Assembly (NCBI GenBank): GCA_024760905.1
Contig: CM045734.1
Coordinates: 37,562,064 to 37,626,063, forward strand
Direction: 5' to 3'
From: Plotosus lineatus
Taxonomy: Eukaryota; Chordata; Actinopteri; Siluriformes; Plotosidae
Length of the DNA stretch: 64,000 nt
Both the position numbers and the translations under genes were made by a program. Every line of letters begins with the position of its first letter. Within the stretch, counting starts at the first letter, position 1. The notes beneath the pieces were generated by a model. That model was given only the letters and a program-made list of their open reading frames with translations, had not been told where the DNA came from and ran no database searches. Below, in pieces: positions 55,833-64,000 of this stretch.

Positions 55833-56629
55833 AACACCAGGAAATCCAGACTTGGTGTTAGAAATCAGAACATTGTGGCATTTACTCTTGTATTTTAATA
55901 CAAAATAGGAAACAAAAACTTACTGAAGCAATTCACATTCTCTTTCACCAGAGATCTTTCAAACTTCCCAAAACAATTGTTGCTGGGGACATCTGGTGGT
56001 CAAAGGACTGAAGTACAGGTTCTAGTTCTGTGTTGCAGTGTGGCTGCAGCAGGGTCTGAAATGGTCTGTTAACAAATGTGATTTCAGATGCTTGTAAAAC
56101 AACAATGTAAGATAAAGGGGGGGGGGTCAAATTTAGCTTCGATTATTTGTTTGTTAATCAAACAGAATTTATGCTGAACTCCAATTACTCAAAAATTAGA
56201 AGGACTATAATTAATGTATCCTTTACGTGGACTTTTCAGTATGAAGAAACACTGGTCGTAAAGGGTTTTTCTTGTCTGATTATAATAATAATAAGAAGAA
56301 GAAGAATAATAATACATTTTATTTATATGGCGCCTTTCTCAGCACTCAAGGTCGCCTCACATCATAAAACAGACTTAAAACAAATTCACGACATGCCCTG
56401 CGCAATTTGTTTAAGAAGAACAGTCAAACTCATTCATTCTCATTTAAATCCCTATTCCAACACATATAATAGAGTTACAACCTGCTGAAACCATTAATGC
56501 TGGCTTCAAGAGAAAGGAGTTGAGAACAAAGAGCGCTGTAGCTGGCTGGGTGTGAAACTGTCTAGCTGCAGGAGATGTTGTTTTGGATGGTCCTTTCATG
56601 CAAATAATAAAAAGTAGAAGGCATTATCT
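55833..56629. other. Region downstream of NOL6, mostly unannotated
   Basis: A trinucleotide run (AAT/AAG) at 56281-56315 is followed by TTTATTTATATGGCGCCTTT, a phrase typical of a common fish interspersed repeat (to about 56470). No gene was seen. Confidence 0.45.
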
Positions 56630-57205
56630 ATCAGGACTCTGCATTCACTCAATAATTTGCTGAAACACATAATCCTACTAAGCAACAGCATTGACAGCTC
56701 ATCAGACCACTGCAGTGCCAAAACACAAAACCATCTCAGATAGGACCATTTATAACAGTCAGTTTTCCTAATGTGCATATGCACATGTAAGACGTTTTGG
56801 AGACAAGGTCAGAGAGGCTAGATTGAGATGGTTTGGACATGTACAGAGGAAGGATAGTGAGTATATTGGTAATAGGATGCTGAGGCTGGAACTACCAGGC
56901 AAAAGGCCGAGAGGAAGACCAAAGAGACGATTCATGGATGTAGTGAAGGAGGACATGAAGGTCGTTGGTGTAAGAGAAGAAGATGCAAAGGATAGGGTGA
57001 GATGGAGGCAGATGATTCGCTGTGGCGACCCCTGAAGGGAAAAGCCGAAAGGAAAAGAAGAAGGAGTTTTCCTAATGTGCATGTCTTTGAAATGTGTGAG
57101 GAAACTGGAGTACCCAGCAAGCATGAAGAGGAAACATCCTTGTCAAGTCTGGCATTCGAACCCAAGACCTTGCTTGAAGCTAAATGTAATCACGAAGCAC
57201 AAACA
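56630..57205 (-). mobile_element. Degenerate SINE (third family) split by a LINE
   Basis: AGGATTATGTGTTTCAG-like and CCAAGACCTTGCTTGAAGC segments flank the LINE insertion. The head is poorly preserved. Confidence 0.5.
56779..57064 (+). mobile_element. 5'-truncated LINE family 1 copy
   Basis: The plus strand encodes MRWFGHVQRKDSEYIGNRML, GKRPRGRPKRRFMDVVKEDM and ends GGCGACCCCTGAAGGGAAAA with an AAGAAGG tail. An 18-base duplication AGTTTTCCTAATGTGCAT is exact at 56761-56778 and 57065-57082. Confidence 0.9.
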
Positions 57206-57286
57206 CCACCATGATCTTTACAAGACAGAAGAGACTCTTTTGGGTTTATTTATTACTTTGCTTCATCATCATCATCATCATCATCA

Positions 57287-59394
57287 TCATCTTCCGCTTA
57301 GTCCAGGGTCGGGTCGCGGGGGCAGCAACCTTAGCAAAGAGGTCCAGACATCCCTCTCCTGAGCTACTTCCTCCAACTCTCCCGGGGGGACACCGAGGCG
57401 GTCCCAGACAAGCCGAGAGACATAGTCCCTCCAGCGTGTTCTAGGTCGACCCCGGGGTCTCTTCCCGGTTGGACATGCCCGAAACACCACACCAGGGAGG
57501 CGTCCGGGGGGCATTCTGACCAGATGCCCGAGCCACCTCAACTGGCCCCTCTCAATGCGGAGGAGCAGCGGATCTACTCCGAGCTCTCCCCGGATGGCGG
57601 AGCTTCTCACCCTATCTCTAAGGGAGAACCCGCCACCCGGTGAAGGAAGCTCATTTCAGCCGCTTGTATCCGTGATCTTGTTCTTTCGGTCATTACCCAA
57701 AGCTCGTGACCATAGGTGAGGGTTGGAACGTAGATCGACTGGTAAATTGAGAGCTTCGCCTTGCGGCTCAGCTCCTTTTTCACCACAACGGACCGGTACA
57801 GGCACCGCTTAACAGCAGAGGCTGCAGCGATCCGTCTGTCGATCTCTCGCTCCATCCTTCCCTCACTCGTAAACAAGACCCCAAGATACTTAAACTCCTC
57901 CACTTGGGGCAGGACCTCATTCCCGACCCGGAGGGTGCATTCCACCATTGTCCGACTGAGAACCATGGCCTCGGACTTGGAGGTACTGATCTTCATCCCG
58001 GCTGCTTCGCACTCGGCTGCGAATCGCTCCAATGAGAACTGGAGGGCCCGATTTGATGAAGCCAAAAGGACATCATCATCCGCAAAAAGCAGAGACGATA
58101 TCCGATGGCCACCAAACCAGAACCCCTCATCGCCTCGACTGCGCCTAGAAATTCTGTCCATAAAAATTATGAACAGAATCGGTGACAAAGGACAGCCTTG
58201 GCGGACTCCAACTCCCACTGGAAACGAATCCGACCTGCTGTTACCAATACGGACCAAACTCTGGCTCCGGTGATACAGCGACCGAATAGCTCGTAGCAAC
58301 GGATCCGGAACGCCGTATTCTCGGAGCACGCCCCACAAGATCTTTCGAGGGACACGGTCGAAAGCCTTCTCCAAATCCACAAAGCACATGTGGACAGATT
58401 GGGCAAACTCCCATGCCCCCTCCAGAATCCTGTGGAGCGTATAGAGTTGGTCAAGAGTGCTGCGGCCAGGACGAAAACCACATTGTTCCTCCTGAATCTG
58501 AGGTTTGACTATCGGTCGGATCCTCCTCTCTAGTACCCCTGCATAGACTTTTCCAGGTAGGCTGAGGAGTGTAATTCCCCGATAATTGGAACACACCCTC
58601 CGGTCCCCCTTCTTAAAAATTGGGACCACCACCCCAGTTTGCCAATCCAGAGGTACAGCCCCCGATGACCACGCGATGTTGCAGAGACGTGTCAACCAAG
58701 ACAGTCCTACAACCTCAGTGACCTCCAATCCAGTGATGGGCGGACCCTCACCCGAACCCCCAGGGTCTTCCTCTACCACGGAGGGCGTGTTGGTGGGATT
58801 GAGACGGTCCTCAAAGTATTCCCTCCACCTCTCAACAACATCTCCAGTCAAGGTAAGCAGCTCCCCACCTCCACCGTAAACAGTGTTTGTGAAGAACTGC
58901 TTCCCCCTCCTGAGGCGTCGGATGGTGGCCCAGAACCTTTTTGAGGCCAACCGATAATCACTCTCCAGGCCCTCACCAAACTCCTCCCACGCCCGAGATT
59001 TTGCATCTGCGACAGCCTCGGCTGCAGCACGTTTGGCCTGCCGGTACCCGTTTGCTGCCTCAGGAGTCCCACAGGCTAATAAAACCCGATAGGCCTCCTT
59101 CTTCAGCTGGACGGCCCCCTTCACCGCAGGTGTCCACAACCGGTTACGGGAATTACCGCCACGACAAGCACCGACGACTGTACGGCCACAGCTATGGGCT
59201 GCCGCCTCAGCAATGGAGGCACGAAACATGGCCCATTCGGATTCCATGTCCCCGGCCTCCTCCAGGACATGGCTGTAGCTCTGCCGGAGGTGGGAGTTAA
59301 AGGCCTCTCGGACAGGGGCTCCGCCAAACGTTCCCAGCAGACCCTGATTACACACTTGGGCCTGCCAGGTCTGGAAGGCAACCTCCCACACCAC
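57287..59394 (-). pseudogene. LINE family 2 reverse transcriptase region
   Basis: Frame 59394-57607 (595 residues) contains VPIFKKGDRRVCSNYRGITL, GFRPGRSTLDQLYTLHRILE, CFVDLEKAFDRVPRK, GVRQGCPLSPILFIIFMDRI and the active-site FADDDVLLAS. The C-terminal part ([40 protein letters not shown]) is in frame 57610-57287. It is a long single frame for a dead element, which suggests moderate age. Confidence 0.87.
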
Positions 59395-60240
59395 GAAGCC
59401 AACTCACCACCAGGTAGTGATCGGTAGACAGCTCAGCTCCTCTCTTCACCCGAGTGTCCAGAACATATGGTCGCAAGTCCGATGACACGACTACAAAGTC
59501 AATCATTGAACTGCGACCTAGGGTGTCCTGGTGCCAAGTGCACTTATGGACACCCTTATGTTCGAACATGGTGTTCGTGATAGACAAACTATGACGAGCA
59601 CAGAAGTCCAACAACGACACACCATTCGGATTCAGACTGGAGAGGCCGTACCTACCGATCACACCCTTCCAGGTCACACTATCGTTTCCCACATGGGCGT
59701 TGAAGTCTCCCAAGACAACGAGCGAGTCTCCCGAGGGAGCGTTCTCCAACACCTCCTCAAAGACTTCAAAAAGGGTGGGTACTCTGAACTGTCATTTGGT
59801 GCATAAGCACAAATAACAGTCAGGACCCGTCCCCCAACCCGAAGACGGAGGGAAGCTACCCTTTCGTCAACCGGGGAGAACCCCAACATTTGGGCACCGA
59901 GACGGGGGGCAACAAGAATACCCACACCGGCTCGCCGCCTCTCCCCATGAGCAACTCCAGAATAGAAGAAGGTCCAGTCTCTTTCGAGATGGATGGTTCC
60001 AGGGCCCAAGCTATGCGTTGAGGTGAGCCCGACAAAATCTAGTCGGTATCTCTCCAACTCACGCACCAAATCAGGCTCCTTTCCCGCCAGAGAGGTGACA
60101 TTCCATGTCCCGAAGGTCAGAGTAAGTAGCCGAGGATCAGTCCGACAGAACCCATGCCTTTGGCTGCCACCCAACTCGCACTGCACCCGACCCCTAAAAC
60201 TCCTCCCACGGGTGGTGGGTCCATGGGAGGGCGGACCCAT
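59348..60240 (-). pseudogene. LINE family 2 endonuclease region, frameshifted
   Basis: Frame 60240-59674 reads LTFGTWNVTSLAGKEPDLVR, DFVGLTSTHSLG, VICAYAPNDSSEYP; frame 59752-59348 continues [40 protein letters not shown] and LSTDHYLVVS. These are the endonuclease motifs in order, separated by a frameshift near 59700. Confidence 0.85.
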
Positions 60241-60662
60241 GTCTCCTTTTCGGGCTGGGCCCGGCCAGGCTCCATGGGCATAAGCCCGACCACCAGGCGC
60301 CGCCTTGAGCCCCTCCTGGGCCTGGCTCCAGGAGGGAACCCCGGTGACCCGCGTCCGGGCAAGGGAGACTGATTCCTATGTTGTCTCGTGTCTTAGGGGT
60401 TTGTTTTGAATCGCACTTTGTCTGGACCTTCACCCCGGACCTGTTTGCCTTGGGTGACCCTACCAGGGGCATTTGCCCCCGACAACATCGCTCCTAGGAT
60501 CATTAGATCACGCAAACCCCTCCACCACGATAAGGTGGAGATTCAAGGAGGGGTGCTTCATGCCTTTGAATGATTGATTTGATTCATTGGTGCATTTGCT
60601 TGAACATAGACCAACTTATGTAAGTTATGTGTATTATTTGATTGCACCAAAACTACAAAATG

Positions 60663-60986
60663 AGCAAGAAAAAACTACAAATGTAATCACGTGATCAGAC
60701 TCCGTTATGTCAGAGGTCACGTGTATCTACCGGAAACACTTGAATGTTTTTGTTGTGTTTACTTTCGGGAGTGGTATTAATGTGTAAAGATTTCATCTGC
60801 AAAGGATTATAGGGGGGGAAAACCTACTAATACAAGTGTGTGGTTTTAAAAAGCACAGTCACACCATGTTAACGAAGGAATTTTAAAAAATAAAACGGTT
60901 TCGCGTCTCCTCCACCGCTCTTTGGGCTCCTGACGCTTCCTCACGTGCGTTGTTGGTCATTCCAGAAGCCGAACAACTCTTACGTG
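60663..60986 (+). promoter_or_regulatory. ARSK upstream region with three TCACGTG E-boxes
   Basis: ATCACGTGAT at 60686-60695, GGTCACGTGT at 60715-60724 and TCACGTGCG at 60941-60949 all contain CACGTG. The CLEAR motif bound by TFEB in lysosomal gene promoters is GTCACGTGAC. The site at 60715 is the closest match. The region also has a YY1/ETS-like ACCGGAAAC near 60729. It sits directly between the LINE and the ARSK start. Confidence 0.6.
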
Positions 60987-61088
60987 ATGAAAACATTCCC
61001 TGCATTTTTACTACAAGTTCTGTGTTTGTACCTGAACAGGACATCACAACAGAGACCGAATATAGTGATGGTTATGTCCGATGCATTT
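60987..61088 (+). CDS. arsk: ARSK (arylsulfatase K) exon 1, gene continues beyond window
   Basis: ARSK is a lysosomal sulfatase acting on 2-O-sulfated glucuronate in glycosaminoglycans. From the ATG at 60987 the exon reads MKTFPAFLLQVLCLYLNR, a signal peptide, then RPNIVMVMSDAF, which matches the N-terminal sulfatase strand (human RPNVVLVVSDSF-type) containing the first metal-ligand aspartate. A GTAAGT donor follows at 61089. Two other frames are open here but lack such homology. The call is supported by gene order: TTC37 and ARSK are neighbours in human 5q15. Remaining exons are not in the 2.9 kb left, which is a LINE. Confidence 0.85.
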
Positions 61089-61274
61089 GTAAGTACGAAC
61101 ACTTTTACAGTATTCCACAATGCATCAACCTTCAGTTATTATTATTCCAACTACTGATTCTCAACCAATCAGAATCGGGATGAAGTACATTTGTAATGGT
61201 TCTAATTTATAATCAAGTTTTTTTTTTGCATGTCCGCATCACAAGAAGGTCTTGGGCTCAAATACTGTACCAGG

Positions 61275-61301
61275 TTTGTGTGTGTGTGTGTGTGTGTGTG
61301 T
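61275..61301. repeat. (GT)n microsatellite
   Basis: Short GT array in ARSK intron 1. Confidence 0.85.
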
Positions 61302-61488
61302 GGTGTTGGGGGGTTATGACCCTGGGGAACATACTTTACTGGAATAGTGTACGAGAATTATGTAATGCAGCCATGAGGTGGGGGGGCACTAACCAGTGTC
61401 TCTCCCCCTCATGCCGGTCCCAAGCCCGGAGAAATGCAGAGGGTTGTGTCAGGAAGGGCATCCGACGTAAAACCAATGCCATTTATTT

Positions 61489-62378
61489 ATGATGCAAATC
61501 AAAAGTATTACCTCCATACCGGATCGGTCGAGGCCCGGGTTAACAACGACCGCCATCGGTGCTGTCAATCAACAGGGTGCTGATGGAAATTGGACTACTG
61601 TTGGTCGAAGACGTCGAAGAAGGAGAGGTGGGAGGCGTGTCCGTAGGCAGAGAGAGAAGAGGAAAGGCATGAGTCGAGGACTGAGAGTGGGGACTTTGAA
61701 TGTTGGAACTATGCACAGAAAAGGTAGAGAGCTGGTTGACATGATGCAGAGGAGGAAGGTGGACATACTGTGTGTTCAGGAGACCAGGTGGAAAGGTAGC
61801 AAAGCTAAAAGCTTAGGAGCAGGGTTTAAGCTATTTTATCACGGTGTGGATGGGAAGAGAAATGGAGTCGGAGTCATCTTGAAGGAGGAGTTTGTCAGGA
61901 ATGTTCTAAAAGTGAAAAGAGTGTCAGACAGAGTGATGAGTCTCAAGTTAGAAATTGAAGGTGTAATGCTCAATGTTGTTAGTGCTTATGCCCCACAGGC
62001 AGGATGTGAGCTAGAAGAGAAGGAGAGATTCTGGAGTGACTTAGATGAAGTGATGCAGAGTACCACCAGAGGTGAAAGAGTGGTCATTGGTGCAGACTTC
62101 AATGGACATGTTGGTGCAGGCAACAGAGGGGACGAGGAAGTGATGGGCAGGTTTGGTATCCAGGACAGGAGCATGAAGCACAGATGTTGATAGATTTTGC
62201 AAAAAGGATGGAAATGGCTGTGGTGAATACTTTCTTTGAGAAGAAACAGGAGCATAGGGTGACTTATAAAAGCGGAGGTAGGAGCACACAGGTAGACTAC
62301 ATCTTGTGTAGGCGATGTAATTTGAAGGAAGTCAGTGACTGCAAAGTCATCGTGGGTGAGTGTTGCCAAACAGCATAG
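61489..62378 (+). pseudogene. LINE family 1 endonuclease region, two frameshifts
   Basis: Frame 61489-62190 has VGTLNVGTMHRKGRELVDMM, CVQETRWKGSKAK, SAYAPQAGCE and GADFNGHVGAGNRGDEE; a one-base loss near 62170 moves the reading to 62184-62378 (FAKRMEMAVVNTFFEKKQEH), which stops after a further shift near 62357. Confidence 0.85.
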
Positions 62379-64000
62379 GATGGTGGTGTGCAGGATGACT
62401 CTGATGGTGAGAAAGGTGAAAAAGGCAAAGGCAGAGCAGAAGACAAAGTGGTGGAAGCTGAAAAAGGAAGAGTGTCGTGTTGTCTTCAAGGAGGAGTTGA
62501 AACAGGCTTTGGGTGGCCAGGAAGTGCTTCCAAATGACTGGACAACCACAGCAAATGTGATCAGGGACACAGGTAGGAGAGTACTTGGTGTGTCCTCTGG
62601 AAGGAAAGTAGATAAGGAGACTTGGTGGTGGAATGAGGAAGTGCAGGAGTGTGTACAAAGGAAGAGGTTAGCCAAGAAGAAGTGGGACATTGAGAGGACC
62701 GAAGAGAGTAAACAGGAGTACAGGGAGACACAGCGTAAGGCGAAAGTAGCAGTGGCTAAGGCCAAACAGAGGGCGTATGATGACTTGTATGATATGTTGG
62801 ATAGTAAAGAGGGAGAAAATGATCTATACAGGTTGGCACAGCAGAGAAATAGAGATGGGAAGGACGTGCAGCAAGTTAAATTGATAAAGGACAGAGAGGG
62901 AAATGTATTGACTGATGACAGAAGTGTGCTGGGAAGATGGAAAGAGTACTTTGAAGAGCTGATGAATGAGGAAAATGAGAGAAAAAAAAGAGTAGAAGAG
63001 GTAACCATTGAGGAGCAGGATGTAGCAAAGATCAGTAAGGGTGAAGTGAGAAGGGCATTGAAGAGGATGAAGAATGGAAAGGCAGTTGGTCCTGATGATA
63101 TACCTGTGGAGGTATGGAAGTGTCTAGAGGAGGTAGCAGTAGATTTTCTGACAAGAACATTCAACAAGGTACTAGAGAGTGAGCAGATGCCGGAGGAGTG
63201 GAGGAGAAGTGTGCTGGTGCCCATTTTTAAGAACAAGGGAGACGTGCAGAGTTGCAGCAACTACAGAGGGTTAAAGTTGATGAGCCATACGATGAAGTTA
63301 TGGGAAAGAATAGTGGAAGCTAGACTAAGGGCAGAGGTCAGCATTTGTGAACAACAGTTTGGTTTCATGCCAAGAAAGAGCACCACAGATGCAATGTTTG
63401 CCTTGAGGATGTTAATAGAGAAGTACAGAGAAGGTCAGAGGGAGCTACATTGTGCCTTTGTGGATCTGGAAAAAGCATATGACAGGGTGCCAAGAGAAGA
63501 ACTGTGGTATTGCATGAGGAAGTCTGGAGTGGCAGAGAAGTATGTTAGAGTGGTGCAGGACATGTATGAGAGATGTAAGACAGTGGTGAGGTGTGCTGTC
63601 GGTGTGACCGACGAATTCAAGGTGGAGGTGGGACTGCATCAAGGGTCAGCTCTGAGCCCCTTCTTGTTTGCTATGGTGATGGACAGGCTGACAGACGAGG
63701 TGAGACAAGAATCTCCATGGACTATGATGTTTGAAGATGACATCGTGATCTGTAGTGAGAGCAGAGAACAAGTGCAGGAAAATCTAGAGAGGTGGAGGTA
63801 TGCCCTGGAAAGTAGAGGAATGAAGTTTAGCCTCAGAAAATCAGAATACATGTGTGTGAATGAGAAGGACCCAGGAGGAACGGTGATGTTACAGGGAGCA
63901 GAGATAACGAAGGTGGAGGATTTTAAGTACTTAGGCTCAACAATCCAGAGCAATGGAGAGTGTGGAAAAGAGGTGAAGAAGCGTGTGCAGGCAGGCTGGA
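62358..64000 (+). pseudogene. LINE family 1 reverse transcriptase, long open frame leaving the window
   Basis: From 62358 the plus strand reads AKQHRMVVCRM and stays open for about 547 codons to the window edge. It contains NKGDVQSCSNYRGLKLMSHT, CAFVDLEKAYDRVPREELWY, GLHQGSALSPFLFAMVMDRL and YLGSTIQSNGECGKEVKKRV. The catalytic box reads MMFEDDIVICSE: the usual FADD has become FEDD, while the other copy (37371-39210) has FADD. The frame is therefore long but the enzyme may be impaired. Confidence 0.88.

Larger units (their letters stand above)
57267..60553 (-). mobile_element. Full-length but decayed LINE (family 2)
   Basis: The left end is a (CATCAT)n array (57264-57291), the 3' tail of the element; the right end is the 5'UTR (60241-60553, CCACCTTATCGTGGTGGAGG). 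Flanks share TGCTTCAT at 57259-57266 and 60554-60561. It lies between NOL6 and ARSK, antisense to both. The clade (Rex1-, L2- or RTE-like) was not decided. Confidence 0.85.
61365..64000 (+). mobile_element. LINE family 1 copy, sense in ARSK intron 1, runs off the window
   Basis: The 5'UTR begins near GGTGGGGGGGCACTAACCAG and matches the complement of 40310-40480. The coding region follows in the same order as 37371-40362. The 3' end is beyond base 64000. Confidence 0.9.

Noticed and set aside
57761..59806. Plus-strand open frames of 77-170 residues
   Set aside because: Antisense shadows of LINE family 2.
60950..61183. Frame reading PEAEQLLRDENIPCIFTTSS and onward
   Set aside because: It lacks an ATG start and homology; the alternative frame gives a signal peptide and a sulfatase motif ending at a good donor.
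1..64000. CRISPR arrays, operons, prophage, bacterial insertion sequences
   Set aside because: None seen; spliceosomal introns and fish transposons mark a vertebrate nuclear sequence. Regular short repeats here are microsatellites.

Overview
The window reads as nuclear DNA of a teleost fish. The genes are split into many short GT-AG exons that encode vertebrate proteins, and the introns are packed with fish-type transposons: Tigger/pogo-like DNA elements, hAT elements, tRNA-headed SINEs and two families of endonuclease/reverse-transcriptase LINEs. An otophysan such as a catfish, characin or knifefish is plausible, but I cannot name the species. There is nothing prokaryotic, no CRISPR array and no operon.

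Three protein genes are present. TTC37/SKIC3, the TPR scaffold of the Ski mRNA-decay complex, lies on the minus strand from its start codon at 27031 to beyond the left edge; 34 coding exons (about 1308 residues) were placed, and roughly 250 C-terminal residues are expected outside. NOL6/UTP22, an SSU-processome protein, is complete on the plus strand at 27696-55280; its 26 exons sum to 3444 bases, giving 1147 residues, almost the same as the human protein. ARSK, a lysosomal sulfatase, begins at 60987 with its signal-peptide exon and runs off the right edge, with a LINE in its first intron. TTC37 and NOL6 are head to head across a 664-base shared promoter with ETS-, NRF1- and CCAAT-type sites. 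The ARSK upstream region has three TCACGTG E-boxes.

Layout: 1-27031 TTC37 exons with SINEs, MITEs and a LINE fragment; 27032-27695 shared promoter; 27696-55280 NOL6, whose introns 10 (5.96 kb), 15 (4.0 kb) and 17 (3.1 kb) are inflated by elements nested inside elements; 55281-60660 SINEs and a full-length but decayed LINE; 60663-61088 ARSK promoter and exon 1; 61365 to the end a second LINE family copy with a long open frame leaving the window.

The most unusual material is in the repeats. One SINE head and body is joined to three different 3' tails, and one of those tails looks like an internally deleted LINE (LINE 5'UTR fused to LINE 3' end). TTC37 exon 7 carries an apparent one-base deletion that gives an in-frame stop. 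No convincing new non-transposon system was seen. All family assignments come from reading the sequence and from memory of families; no search was run.
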